A stretch of 64,000 bases of DNA, taken from NCBI GenBank assembly GCA_943328975.2, contig CALQCC020000013.1, positions 1 to 64,000 on the forward strand, given 5' to 3'. Below the pieces are notes generated by a model that saw only the letters and a list, made by a program, of their open reading frames with translations, had not been told where the DNA came from and made no database searches. Both the position numbers and the translations under genes were made by a program. Positions 25,526-33,631 of the stretch are shown piece by piece; the first letter of the stretch is position 1; the number at the start of each line of letters is the position of its first letter. The stretch comes from Bordetella parapertussis. Lineage in GTDB: Bacteria > Acidobacteriota > Terriglobia > Bryobacterales > Bryobacteraceae.

Positions 25526-26089
25526 CTATGATACGCCCACGTTGCGTGCAGGGTTCCCCATAATGTGATGGGAGATGGCCAGAGCAAAGGAATCGATTCC
25601 TGCACGTAGGGCAGCGGACATCGCGGGGTCCGCTGCAACCTGACTCGCCGAGAGCGACCTCCCCAGCAGTTGCAGGGTGAGCGCGGACGCCAGCACGACC
25701 TTCGCCGACATGACGGTCAACGTTTCCGTCAGCGCGTCCTGCGCATAGGTCCCGCGCGGCGATGCATTGAATAGCGTGACCGGCTTCTCCGCCAGTTCTC
25801 CGCTGCCTACTACCCAGTCGAGGGCATTCTTTAAAACGCCTGGAATGCCGTGGGCGTATTCGGGTGTGGAGAAAACGACGCCGTCGGATGATTGCAGCTG
25901 AGCCCTCCAATCCGTCACCGCGCGCGAAACCCGCTCGTCATCAAGATCCGGATTGAAATGCGGAATGTCGCCGAGTCCAGCGTAGAAGCTGAGATCGATG
26001 CCCCGGGGAGCGAGCGCCACGGCGGCCTGCAGTAGCGCTGTGTTGGATGATGAGGCTCGGAGACTACCGGATACCGCCAGGATTCGCAT
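25526..26089 (-). CDS. NADPH-dependent FMN reductase
   Basis: A 187-aa flavodoxin-like protein. The phosphate loop GSLRASSSNTALL (residues 8-20) and the FMN contact STPEYAHGIPGVLKNALDWVVG (about 79-100) identify the NAD(P)H-dependent FMN reductase family (chromate/quinone reductase type). ATG 26089 is chosen because the family starts MRILAVSGSLR; the track start 28 codons upstream enters the neighbouring gene. Likely role: quinone or flavin reduction in redox defence. Confidence 0.92.
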   Translation of the reverse strand: MRILAVSGSLRASSSNTALLQAAVALAPRGIDLSFYAGLGDIPHFNPDLDDERVSRAVTDWRAQLQSSDGVVFSTPEYAHGIPGVLKNALDWVVGSGELAEKPVTLFNASPRGTYAQDALTETLTVMSAKVVLASALTLQLLGRSLSASQVAADPAMSAALRAGIDSFALAISHHIMGNPARNVGVS

Positions 26090-26103
26090 AGGACTGTTCT
26101 CTT

Positions 26104-26601
26104 TCAGTTGTCGCAGATCCGGTGGATCGCCGGGGCTAGCGTGCTTACAAAAACATCCCGGTGACGGGACCATCTTCCCGGATAGGGCACGTGGACAAAC
26201 TCGCCGCTCCAGGTCGCGCGTGAAGCAGCTTGCAGAACGTTGCCTTCGATGGAGCGCACTACCGTGACGATAGTGGCCGGTCGCAGTCGCGCGATGCTCC
26301 TCGACAATGACCGTTCACTACCTCGGCAGGCAGCTCGCCGCGCTGCCGGAGGAAGGTCGTCCACGGGCTCTGGACACAGGTCGACCAAATAGCAACCTGA
26401 GGCTTGGAAGGTGGCGAGGAAGTTCTCTTCGCCGATAGAGGGATCGGCCGCCTGGAAGGCCGCTAGCATCGCCCGGTAGAGTCCAGAATCGCAGCGGTAG
26501 AAGAAACGTCCGGATGCGGGCGGCGACTCTCCGATGAACAACATGCGCACACGGGGCGGGCGGAAACGGCGTCTTAACTTCTCCCGCTGGCCTCGCGTCA
26601 T
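26104..26601 (-). CDS. Uncharacterised protein, uracil-DNA-glycosylase-fold-like
   Basis: A 165-aa basic protein. Residues 20-45 read MLFIGESPPASGRFFYRCDSGLYRAM; the GESPP turn followed by an aromatic FFY recalls motif 1 of the uracil-DNA glycosylase superfamily, and YLVDLCPEPVDDLP resembles its second conserved region. I would not assign enzymatic activity. It overlaps the MOSC gene by 4 bp and is 14 bp from the FMN reductase start, so it belongs to the same transcript. Confidence 0.75.
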   Translation of the reverse strand: MTRGQREKLRRRFRPPRVRMLFIGESPPASGRFFYRCDSGLYRAMLAAFQAADPSIGEENFLATFQASGCYLVDLCPEPVDDLPPAARRAACRGSERSLSRSIARLRPATIVTVVRSIEGNVLQAASRATWSGEFVHVPYPGRWSRHRDVFVSTLAPAIHRICDN

Positions 26602-27236
26602 TTGCGAAACTCGACCTCCTGATTGAGCTGAATCTGACCGCCTTCCATGATGTCGCAGTTCAGCGCCAACTTGCCGCCGAAGCGCTTGACGATATCGCGC
26701 AGAACCGTCGGATCGTGAGCCAAGGTATCGGGATCAAAGGTCGTCATGATGCAGCGACCCCGTAGATCGGCGACGCTGATCACGACGTCGCCGATGAAGA
26801 GTCGACCGCCTTGCCACTCCCTTTCCGCTAGGCCGTTGACGCCTCCCACGATGATGTTGGGTCGAAGGCGTCTGCGGTCGCGTCCGAAGGCTTCAATGGC
26901 ACCATCGGTCGCAACCAGGAGAGGAAGAATGTCGAAGCGATCCACGCTATCGTCCCGCATCAAGCGAGCGCCTGGGCCCACGATCTTTTGCACGGCGACC
27001 AGAGCAGCGGGACTGGTCCAGGGCTGCCCGTCGATCAAAGGAGTGCCGTCCTCAGCCAGCGTCCCGTGCAACCCGAGTAGTCCAGGATACGTGCGCGAGG
27101 TCACCGTGTGCCCCCGCGCGTCCTGGACCTGGATGATGCGGTCGCCATCGATGCCCGAAGCGGCCAGCCGCGCTGTTTGCAACTGCTCCCCTGCCATCGA
27201 CTTCACCGGATAGCGCCAGAGTTCCTTCACGTACAT
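26598..27236 (-). CDS. MOSC-domain protein
   Basis: A 212-aa protein with the N-terminal beta-barrel (ELWRYPVKSMAGEQL, residues 5-19) and the MOSC domain (about 110-205) including RRLRPNIIVGGVNGLAEREW and GRCIMTTFDP with the conserved Cys. MOSC proteins transfer sulfur for molybdenum cofactor maturation or take part in N-hydroxylated compound reduction (YcbX/mARC type). It is second in the sigma-54-headed run and overlaps the following gene. Confidence 0.92.
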   Translation of the reverse strand: MYVKELWRYPVKSMAGEQLQTARLAASGIDGDRIIQVQDARGHTVTSRTYPGLLGLHGTLAEDGTPLIDGQPWTSPAALVAVQKIVGPGARLMRDDSVDRFDILPLLVATDGAIEAFGRDRRRLRPNIIVGGVNGLAEREWQGGRLFIGDVVISVADLRGRCIMTTFDPDTLAHDPTVLRDIVKRFGGKLALNCDIMEGGQIQLNQEVEFRK

Positions 27237-27258
27237 TGTTCTTCTCCTTACGAACCGC

Positions 27259-27816
27259 TTACGCTACCAACGCGGGTTCCATGGTTACGGAAACGCGCGG
27301 GAAATCCACGTCGGTGCGGGCCACGTGATTGAAGTAGTTGGTGAAGATGTTGATGGCGACGTTCGCCACGATCTCCGCCACGTCGCCGTCGCTGTAGCCG
27401 GCCGCTTTCACCTGCGCCACTGCCTGGTCAGAGACTTCACCACGCTGCACCACCAGCAATTGCGCAAACTGCAGGCCGGCGTCGCGTTTGGCGTCCTGTG
27501 CATGCGCTTCGCGGCTGGCGGCGATCTCTTCCGGCTTCAAACCCACCATCTTACCGATCGTGGAGTGCGCGGAGAGGCAGTATTCGCACGAGTTGGCCTG
27601 GGCCACGGCGAGCGCGATCTGCTCGCGGAACTTGGCATCCAGATGGCCGGTTCCCAGCGCCGCGCCGAAGTTCAGGTACGCTTCCAAAGCGGCCGGACCG
27701 GCGGCCAGGGTCTTCATCAAGTTCGGGGTGATGCCGAGCTTGGCCTGCACTCCGTCCAGTAACTGTTTCGTCTTGCCGGTGGCTTCGGCGGGGTTCACGG
27801 CGGTGATTCGTTGCAT
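27259..27816 (-). CDS. AhpD-like carboxymuconolactone decarboxylase family protein
   Basis: A 185-aa protein starting at ATG 27816 (MQRITAVNPAEA); the track start adds 44 residues of non-family sequence. The CMD/AhpD motif EQIALAVAQANSCEYCLSAH carries the CxxC redox pair and a nearby His, as in peroxidase-type AhpD proteins. It is the first gene of the minus run and has a sigma-54-like promoter about 50 bp upstream, read by the divergent activator. A function in peroxide or organic-radical defence is inferred from the family. Confidence 0.92.
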   Translation of the reverse strand: MQRITAVNPAEATGKTKQLLDGVQAKLGITPNLMKTLAAGPAALEAYLNFGAALGTGHLDAKFREQIALAVAQANSCEYCLSAHSTIGKMVGLKPEEIAASREAHAQDAKRDAGLQFAQLLVVQRGEVSDQAVAQVKAAGYSDGDVAEIVANVAINIFTNYFNHVARTDVDFPRVSVTMEPALVA

Positions 27817-27863
27817 TTGATTTTCTCTTTTCTGTCGCGTCTTGTGAGCGACACCCTTACAAG

Positions 27864-27880
27864 TGCATCTATGGCGCCAA
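27864..27880 (-). promoter_or_regulatory. Sigma-54 (-24/-12) promoter of the CMD gene
   Basis: On the minus strand TTGGCGCCATAGATGCA matches the consensus YTGGCACG-N4-TTGCA with exact GG-N10-GC spacing. The start would be near 27853, leaving a leader of about 37 nt. A sigma-54 activator is encoded divergently and a long palindrome lies about 107 bp upstream, the expected place for an enhancer site. Confidence 0.65.
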
Positions 27881-27936
27881 TCCGGAAATACCCCTAAGTT
27901 GTTGCAATGATTAGGACAGAGCCCCACGGTCGCATC

Positions 27937-27987
27937 ATGAGATCTCATAGCTCATGAACTTTCATGAGCTATTCCTGAATTCTCAGG
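27937..27987. promoter_or_regulatory. Palindromic enhancer/operator cluster between CMD gene and its activator
   Basis: Three palindromes are packed here: ATGAGATCTCAT (27937-27948), the 26-bp ATAGCTCATGAA-CT-TTCATGAGCTAT (27947-27972, perfect 12-bp arms), and CCTGA-ATTC-TCAGG (27974-27987). The central one is placed like an upstream activating sequence for the sigma-54 promoter and also covers the -35 zone of the activator's own promoter (TATGAT 27989-27994, 6 nt before GTG 28001), suggesting autoregulation. Confidence 0.65.
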
Positions 27988-28000
27988 TTATGATCCAGAG

Positions 28001-29620
28001 GTGAGCGCCGCGACCCCAAACATGGAACCCCTGCCGTCGATCATCCTTGCCCTGGCCGAGCAGCGCGCCCTGAGCGCGGTCCTTAAAACGATCATGGACA
28101 CGGTTGCGCGCCAACCGGGCGTGGCACTGGCTCGGCTGTGGTTGCGGGAACCCGACGAGGCCTGCCCGGTGTGTTCGGCAGGCGAGCCGAATCCTCAGCC
28201 AGCGGTCCATTTGCGCGCCAGTGGAGGCACACCGCTCTCGACCGAGGCAGACTGGTCGCGCATCGACGGGTCTTTCCATCGCATTCCTCTGACGCCCAAC
28301 CACCTCAAGATTGCTCACATCGCGAGCACGGGCGAATCCATTCTGATCCCGCGACTTTCCGAAGATCACAAGTGGGTCCGCTATCCGGAATGGGCGCGCA
28401 GCGAGGAACTGGTCAGCTTCGCGGGACACGCCTTGTTATTCCGAGGCGAAGTCTTGGGCGTATTGGCCGTCTTCCGCCGGACGCCCGCCGACGAAAATTG
28501 CTTCACGTGGCTGCGCACCATGGCCACCGCCGCGGCGATCGCCATTGCGAACGCCAGAGCTTTCGAAGAGAACGAATTACTGCGCCACCAACTGGAACAG
28601 GAACGGGACTACCTGCGGGAGGAAGTGGAAGCTACCGGATCGTTCGGTGACATCCTGGGCCGGAGTCCCGCACTGAGGCGCGTGTTGCAGCAAGTGGAAT
28701 TGGTGGCTGCCACGGAGGCGAATGTTTTGGTGTTGGGCGAGAGTGGCTCGGGCAAGGAACTCATCGCCCGGGCGATTCACCAGCGCAGTCCGCGGTCTCG
28801 AAAGCCGCTGGTGAAGGTAAATTGCGGGTCGATTCCACGGGAACTCTTTGAGAGTGAATTCTTCGGCCACGTTCGCGGATCCTTCACCGGCGCTGTGCGC
28901 GATCGAGTGGGGCGATTTCAGCTTGCCGATGGGGGCACCTTGTTCCTGGACGAAGTGGGGGAAATACCTCTGGAGCTGCAATCGAAGCTCTTGCGCGTAT
29001 TGCAGGAAGGCGAATTCGAGAGGGTCGGGGATGAGGCCACGCGCCGAGTGAATGTGCGTGTGGTAGCCGCCACCAACCGCGATCTGCGCAAGGAAGTGGA
29101 CGAGGGACGTTTCCGCCTGGACCTCTACTACCGGCTGGGAGTATTTCCCATGGAGGTGCCCCCACTCCGCGACCGCAGAGAAGACATCCCGGAGCTGATT
29201 GCGCATTTCGTGCGCCAGGCCAGCGCTCGATTCCACGTTGCGCCACCGGGGGTGTCCCATCGCGAGATCGAACGCGCGCAGCAATATGATTGGCCAGGCA
29301 ATGTGCGCGAGTTGCAGAACGTGGTCGAACGCGCCGTCATCGTCTCGGTTGGGGGAAAGCTGACCTTCGATTTGCCGCAAGCGGGACGGCCGCGAAGCAA
29401 ACAAGAGGATCGCGCCGTTTTCCCCGCCGCATCAGAGGGAGTGATCTCGGAGAAGGAATGGCGGGAGCGGGAACGCGCCAACGTAGTGGCGGCCCTTCTT
29501 CAGGCCAATTCTCGAATCTCGGGTGAAGGCGGCGCCGCGGAACTGCTGGGGATTCATCCCGCCACCTTAGCCTCCCGCCTCAAGGCGTTAGGAATCGAGC
29601 GGCGGGACATCCTCAAGTAA
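28001..29620 (+). CDS. GAF-domain sigma-54-dependent transcriptional activator
   Basis: A 539-aa enhancer-binding protein: GAF sensor domain (about 10-190) with a CPVC pair at about 50-53, AAA+ domain with Walker A GESGSGKE (about 247-254), the sigma-54 contact loop GSFTGA (GAFTGA-type), Walker [13 protein letters not shown], and a C-terminal Fis-type helix-turn-helix ending [18 protein letters not shown]. The layout is NorR/FhlA-like. The GTG at 28001 has TATGAT 6 nt upstream; ATG 28022 is an alternative. It most likely controls the divergent CMD run. The GAF CxxC could be a redox or metal sensor, which is an inference. Confidence 0.94.
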   Translation: MSAATPNMEPLPSIILALAEQRALSAVLKTIMDTVARQPGVALARLWLREPDEACPVCSAGEPNPQPAVHLRASGGTPLSTEADWSRIDGSFHRIPLTPNHLKIAHIASTGESILIPRLSEDHKWVRYPEWARSEELVSFAGHALLFRGEVLGVLAVFRRTPADENCFTWLRTMATAAAIAIANARAFEENELLRHQLEQERDYLREEVEATGSFGDILGRSPALRRVLQQVELVAATEANVLVLGESGSGKELIARAIHQRSPRSRKPLVKVNCGSIPRELFESEFFGHVRGSFTGAVRDRVGRFQLADGGTLFLDEVGEIPLELQSKLLRVLQEGEFERVGDEATRRVNVRVVAATNRDLRKEVDEGRFRLDLYYRLGVFPMEVPPLRDRREDIPELIAHFVRQASARFHVAPPGVSHREIERAQQYDWPGNVRELQNVVERAVIVSVGGKLTFDLPQAGRPRSKQEDRAVFPAASEGVISEKEWRERERANVVAALLQANSRISGEGGAAELLGIHPATLASRLKALGIERRDILK

Positions 29621-29654
29621 CGTCGCACACCCGAACTGCCGATAAACAAGGTGC

Positions 29655-30365
29655 ATGTCTTCAGCTTCAGCAGGTCGGTTCCAAGATCACTACGAGGTGC
29701 TCGGGGTAGAGCACAAAGCGGGTTCGGATGCGATCCAAGTCGCCTACGCGCGCTTGGCCGACAAGTACAATCCCAGGACCGGCGTGATGCCGGATCTGGA
29801 AAAATATGAATCGATCTTGCTGGCGTTCGAGGTTCTTTCAGACCCGGAACTGCGCCTCGATTTCGACAAACTGAAGGGCATTGGAGAAGAAGACAAGCCC
29901 AAGTTCAGCGGGATGCCCTTTTTTGAGGCCTACCAACGCGATACCCATTTGCGTATCGCGCTGCTGTGCGTCCTGTATGACCGGCGGCGGTCAAAGCCCT
30001 TCACGCCCGCGCTTTCCATGCGGCATTTGGAAGCCATCTTCAGCGCCTCCACGCAGGAACTCAACCTGGCACTGTGGTATCTGAAGCAGCGCGAGCTGGT
30101 CATCGCCGACGACAAGAGTAGCCTGCAGATCAGCGTAGATGGGATGGACTATCTGGAAGCCAACCCGCCCTCTCCGGAGTTAGTGCTGCCGATGATCCGG
30201 GCAGCTGGGTTAGCAGGGCAGGCGCCGGAAGTTCCTGAACGCACAACAGAAACTGCAGTGGTAGAGACCGAGCCCGAAGCACCTCCGCCACCGGTCCCCA
30301 GTCAGAGCGCCTTGGGTTCGGCAGCGCGCATCGGAGATCTGCTCGCGCGCCGCAAGGTCAGCTAG
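29655..30365 (+). CDS. J-domain-like protein lacking the HPD motif
   Basis: A 236-aa protein. Residues 12-75 (HYEVLGVEHKAGSDAIQVAYARLADKYNP...ILLAFEVLSDPELRLDFD) follow the J-domain pattern closely, but the HPD tripeptide that stimulates DnaK ATPase is replaced by YNP (KYNPRTG). The middle (about 100-160) looks like a winged-helix segment (LSMRHLEAIFSASTQELNLALWYLKQRELV), and the C-terminus is Pro/Glu-rich. It is therefore probably a J-like scaffold rather than a DnaK co-chaperone. It follows the sigma-54 activator by 34 bp. Confidence 0.8.
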   Translation: MSSASAGRFQDHYEVLGVEHKAGSDAIQVAYARLADKYNPRTGVMPDLEKYESILLAFEVLSDPELRLDFDKLKGIGEEDKPKFSGMPFFEAYQRDTHLRIALLCVLYDRRRSKPFTPALSMRHLEAIFSASTQELNLALWYLKQRELVIADDKSSLQISVDGMDYLEANPPSPELVLPMIRAAGLAGQAPEVPERTTETAVVETEPEAPPPPVPSQSALGSAARIGDLLARRKVS

Positions 30366-30413
30366 AGCTTTTCGTTGGCCGCGCCCTGTCCGAACGTGAA
30401 ATAATTGGCGGCT

Positions 30414-31190
30414 GTGAACGCTTCCGATCTACTGGCCCTCGCCAGAACCAAAATGCAGCGGCTGTCTGAGCTGCCCGCCGAGATTCGACCTGTAACCCTC
30501 GACACCGCCTACGATGTGCAGGCAGAGCTGATCCCCAAGCTGCTGGCCCACTTTGGCGGCTCGGCAATCGGGTACAAGATCGCATGCACCAATGAAATCG
30601 CGCAGCGGCAGTTGCACGTAGATCATCCGTTCTTCGGCCGCCTGCTCTCCGCGACCACCCAGACCAGTCCCGCGCGCATCGCCTCGGGAGAATACTTCAT
30701 GCGGGTGATGGAAGCCGAGTTTGCGTTCCAGATGTCGGCCGATCTGCCTCCCTCGGGCGCACTACGCACTCGCGAAGAAGTCGCGGACTCAGTCGCGGGC
30801 GTCATGCCGGGCATTGAAGTCGTCGACAGCCGCTTCGATAGCTGGACCACTGTGGGCACGCCTTCCCTGATCGCCGACAATGCCTGCCACGCGGCGTGGA
30901 TTCGCGGACCTCTGGTAAAGGACTGGCGAGGGCTCGATCTGGCGACCCAGAAAGTCCGGCTGATCATCAACGGTGAGGTGAAAGGTGAAGGCACCGGAGC
31001 CGCCGTGTTGGGGCATCCGTTGAACGGCTTGACTTGGCTGGCCAACGCATTGAACGCCCGGGGTCTGGGGTTGCGTGCGGGCGATTGCATCACCACCGGC
31101 GTGACCACCGACATCTATCTGGCCGGTCCCGGGGATCGCGTGGTCGCCGACTTTGGGTCGGTAGGAAGTGTAGAGCTGGCGATTGACTGA
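30414..31190 (+). CDS. 2-keto-4-pentenoate hydratase family protein
   Basis: A 258-aa member of the MhpD / fumarylacetoacetate-hydrolase-related hydratase family: GYKIACTNEIAQRQLHVD (about 50-67), MEAEFAFQM with acidic metal ligands, GIEVVDSRF and GDCITTGVTTDIYLAGPGD near the end. These enzymes hydrate 2-hydroxypentadienoates in meta-cleavage of aromatic compounds. GTG 30414 is preferred over TTG 30405 because AATAAT (30400-30405) lies 8 nt upstream. No other catechol-pathway gene is adjacent. Confidence 0.88.
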   Translation: MNASDLLALARTKMQRLSELPAEIRPVTLDTAYDVQAELIPKLLAHFGGSAIGYKIACTNEIAQRQLHVDHPFFGRLLSATTQTSPARIASGEYFMRVMEAEFAFQMSADLPPSGALRTREEVADSVAGVMPGIEVVDSRFDSWTTVGTPSLIADNACHAAWIRGPLVKDWRGLDLATQKVRLIINGEVKGEGTGAAVLGHPLNGLTWLANALNARGLGLRAGDCITTGVTTDIYLAGPGDRVVADFGSVGSVELAID

Positions 31191-31282
31191 AGTAAGGTGG
31201 CTTTTCGCCGAGCGAACGGTGCGCTAGAATCAGTGGACGAATTCGGAACGGCTGTCTGAATCAAAACTTTGGGGGCTTTGAA

Positions 31283-31690
31283 ATGCGAGCATATTTGACA
31301 TTAGCGGCGGGATTGATTGTTTTAGCAGCGGTGCCGGTTTTTGCGCACCACTCCATTGATGCGGAGTTCGACCGCAATAAGCCGATCACGGTCAGCGGCA
31401 CAATCACCAAGATCGAATGGATGAACCCGCACATTTGGATCTATCTGGATGTCAAAGACAAAGACGGCAAGATGGTCAAGTGGCAATTCGAAGGCGGTCC
31501 CCCGAACGCACTGCGCCGCGGCGGCTGGAATCGCGATTCGCTGAAGGAAGGCGATCAGGTAACGGTGCGCGGCATCATGTCCAAGGTGGAAGCCGGTCTC
31601 AGCGCAACCACGGGCAACGCACAGGAAGTCACGCTGCCGGGCGGTCGCAAGGTGCTGGCGGGCCAGGCCGAAGACGGCAAAGCCAAGTAG
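31283..31690 (+). CDS. DUF6152-type periplasmic protein, copy 1
   Basis: A 135-aa protein with a signal peptide ending VPVFA and then HHSIDAEFDRNKPITVSGTI, KIEWMNPHIWIY, and GWNRDSLKEGDQV, the conserved pattern of the DUF6152 family (small OB-like beta proteins, common in Acidobacteriota and Proteobacteria, function unknown). TAGAAT at 31225-31230 is a likely -10, leaving a leader of about 46 nt. A close paralogue follows at 35 bp. Confidence 0.85.
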   Translation: MRAYLTLAAGLIVLAAVPVFAHHSIDAEFDRNKPITVSGTITKIEWMNPHIWIYLDVKDKDGKMVKWQFEGGPPNALRRGGWNRDSLKEGDQVTVRGIMSKVEAGLSATTGNAQEVTLPGGRKVLAGQAEDGKAK

Positions 31691-31725
31691 CCGTTCTGTT
31701 AACATCGAGGCTAGAGAGAGTATCC

Positions 31726-32127
31726 ATGCGCGCAAAACTGAACTTATTGGGAGCCGTTGTTCTGGTCGCCGTTGCTGCACCGGTGTTCGCACATCATTCC
31801 TTTGATGCCGAATTCGACCGCAAGAAGCCGGTCTCATTGACCGGAACGGTAACGAAGCTGGAATGGATGAACCCGCATGTGTGGGTCTACCTGAAAGTCG
31901 CCGATGCCTCTGGCAAACAGGTCACGTGGCAGTGTGAGAACGGTGCCCCCAACATGCTGAAGCGCGCCGGCTGGAATCGCGAATCGATCAAAGAAGGCGA
32001 CCAAATCACCATCGACGGCAGTTTGGCCAAGGATGGCTCGAACACCTGCAACGCGACAACCTTGGTCCTGGCCGACGGCAAGAAAGTATTCGCTGGTTCT
32101 TCTGGCGGCGACGGCAAGGCGAAATAG
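31726..32127 (+). CDS. DUF6152-type periplasmic protein, copy 2
   Basis: A 133-aa tandem paralogue of the preceding gene: signal peptide ending APVFA, HHSFDAEFDRKKPVSLTGTV, KLEWMNPHVWVY, GWNRESIKEGDQI. It has two Cys residues (WQCENGAP and NTCNATT) that copy 1 lacks, suggesting a disulfide. ATG 31726 is chosen; the track ORF from 31417 reads through copy 1 in another frame and is a shadow in that part. Confidence 0.85.
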   Translation: MRAKLNLLGAVVLVAVAAPVFAHHSFDAEFDRKKPVSLTGTVTKLEWMNPHVWVYLKVADASGKQVTWQCENGAPNMLKRAGWNRESIKEGDQITIDGSLAKDGSNTCNATTLVLADGKKVFAGSSGGDGKAK

Positions 32128-32130
32128 CGA

Positions 32131-32496
32131 GTGGCAGCAGCTAACCGGGTCGTCGCGGTCATGGACGACCTGTTCTTTACCGTCAAAATCCTGGACGCAG
32201 CCAAGCGGGCCGGGCTCACAGTTGACTTTGTCAAAAGCGAAATTGACGCACTAGACAAAGCTCGTACTGCGCCCGCGCTGATGATTCTCGATCTGAACTG
32301 TGGCGCGGTGGAACCGCTACACCTCATCGCGGCGCTGAAGGCCGATCCAGAAACCAAGCGGATCAACCTGATCGGCTACATCTCCCACGTTCAAGGCGAG
32401 TTGAAAGTGCAGGCGCAACAGGCCGGATGCGACATGGTCCTGGCACGCTCGGCGTTTTCGCAAAACTTGCCGCAACTCTTGAAACGCTACGCTTAG
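32131..32496 (+). CDS. Degenerate response-regulator receiver-like protein
   Basis: A 121-aa single-domain protein with CheY-like order of strands: RVVAVMDDLFF (first strand and acidic pair), LMILDLNCG with a possible phospho-acceptor Asp, LIGYISH at the Thr/Ser strand, and MVLARSAF where the conserved Lys is replaced by Arg. It may act as a phosphorylation-independent receiver or an adaptor. GTG 32131 is used as start. It lies 3 bp after the DUF6152 gene and overlaps the convergent gene end by 4 bp. Confidence 0.75.
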   Translation: MAAANRVVAVMDDLFFTVKILDAAKRAGLTVDFVKSEIDALDKARTAPALMILDLNCGAVEPLHLIAALKADPETKRINLIGYISHVQGELKVQAQQAGCDMVLARSAFSQNLPQLLKRYA

Positions 32497-33056
32497 GGCT
32501 TCTGCGTTTCTAACTGGCGTTTCGCGCGAGCAACGTCCTCTTGCAGTTGCTTGGTGATCTTCTCAGCTACGTCCGCACTGGCCCCTCGGAATTTTGCCCC
32601 GCCAGATTCCTGCGTAGTGGACCAGATCACATCTCCTTCTTTATTCACCAAGCGGACCGATGCCATGGCTTCGTGTTTGCGCTCATGAATGTTGACCGAT
32701 TCACTGTCCCCCACCGTCACTCCAGCGGACCGACTGGCCAGATTCGCGAGGGAGGAAGCATTGGACGACCGCGCTCCCGCACCCGTCGAAGCCCGCAGAG
32801 TGAGGCTATCGGAGGACTGGAATTGCTCCGTATAGACCAAATCCTCGGCGGCACCCCGCAAGAATGCGTCAGCGCGCTCGGGGTCCTCCGTGAGAACGTA
32901 CAACTTTGAGTTGTGCAGGCTGGCGATGATGAGTTCTCGCAACTGATCCGCCGACTCCCCGCCCGTGAGCCGCTCCACATGCACGCGCTTGAACGTAAGC
33001 AGATCATCCGCGCGTGCGGAAACAAGCAGCAACAGAGACAGAATCAGAGATCGCAT
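32493..33056 (-). CDS. Exported protein of unknown function, CsgG/LptE-like outline
   Basis: A 187-aa protein with signal peptide (MRSLILSLLLLVSARA). It shows a beta-alpha start (FKRVHVERLTGGESADQLRELIIASL), a Ser-rich low-complexity stretch (about 95-115), and the end MASVRLVNKEGDVIWSTTQESGGAKFRGASADVAEKITKQL. This outline (a strand, helix that 'sums' periplasmic components, conserved W in a late strand) is common among lipoprotein-like periplasmic proteins, but I cannot place it. It follows the next gene by 1 bp. Confidence 0.7.
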   Translation of the reverse strand: MRSLILSLLLLVSARADDLLTFKRVHVERLTGGESADQLRELIIASLHNSKLYVLTEDPERADAFLRGAAEDLVYTEQFQSSDSLTLRASTGAGARSSNASSLANLASRSAGVTVGDSESVNIHERKHEAMASVRLVNKEGDVIWSTTQESGGAKFRGASADVAEKITKQLQEDVARAKRQLETQKP

Positions 33057-33057
33057 G

Positions 33058-33510
33058 TTAGTTCCCCGCCTTGCGGGCCTCCTGGTCTTGATATTCGACC
33101 TTCAATCCGGTGCGAGCTTCCAGCGCCACCAGCGCGGCTCGAATGGAGTTCTTGTCCACGCGGAACACCATCGCCTGCTGCATTCCCCGTTCATCGGTAT
33201 ACCCCACCGTTAGATAGTGACGCCGCGACTTACTCAGCAGGAAGATCGGTGACACAACCAGCGCCAGCGCCAAGCGGCGGTCCACCTGTTGCCCGTACTC
33301 GAGCAAGTTCACTCGATCATAGGGAACCCGCAGCTGCGACTTGTCCGCGTAGAAAGCGAAATAGCGATCATCGGAGAGCTCAATCCGCCCCCCTGCCCCG
33401 GCGCGCATCCCCGCAGTGGTTCCGCCGACATAGTCGACCTCTGTCTGCGCGAACAGCGAGGCAGCCGTAAGAAGGAGCAAAGTGACCGACCGAATCCGCA
33501 TGAGATTCAT
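33058..33510 (-). CDS. Exported protein of unknown function
   Basis: A 150-aa protein from ATG 33510 (ATG 33501 also possible): signal peptide (MRIRSVTLLLLTAASLFAQ), then beta-rich sequence with GGRIELSDDRYFAFYADKSQLRVPYDRVNLLEYGQQVDRR, a hydrophobic patch LALALVVSPIFLLSKSRRHYLTVGY, and a charged helical end. The last part looks like a small PH-like beta barrel. The track start at 33663 adds improbable sequence. It forms a two-gene unit with the following secreted protein. Confidence 0.7.
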   Translation of the reverse strand: MNLMRIRSVTLLLLTAASLFAQTEVDYVGGTTAGMRAGAGGRIELSDDRYFAFYADKSQLRVPYDRVNLLEYGQQVDRRLALALVVSPIFLLSKSRRHYLTVGYTDERGMQQAMVFRVDKNSIRAALVALEARTGLKVEYQDQEARKAGN

Positions 33511-33631
33511 GTGGAGATTCTGGCATCGAAATCTCACTTTGAAGTTTGAGAATAGCCCGAAACATCCGGCGGATTTCCCTGACCGCGCTCCAAAGGCCCC
33601 TGCGCTATACTCGATGGCTGCTGGAGCTCTC

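Noticed and set aside
24218-25531. 437-aa plus-strand ORF opposite the M16 peptidase
   Set aside because: Antisense frame of an enzyme with intact HxxEH motif; no support of its own.
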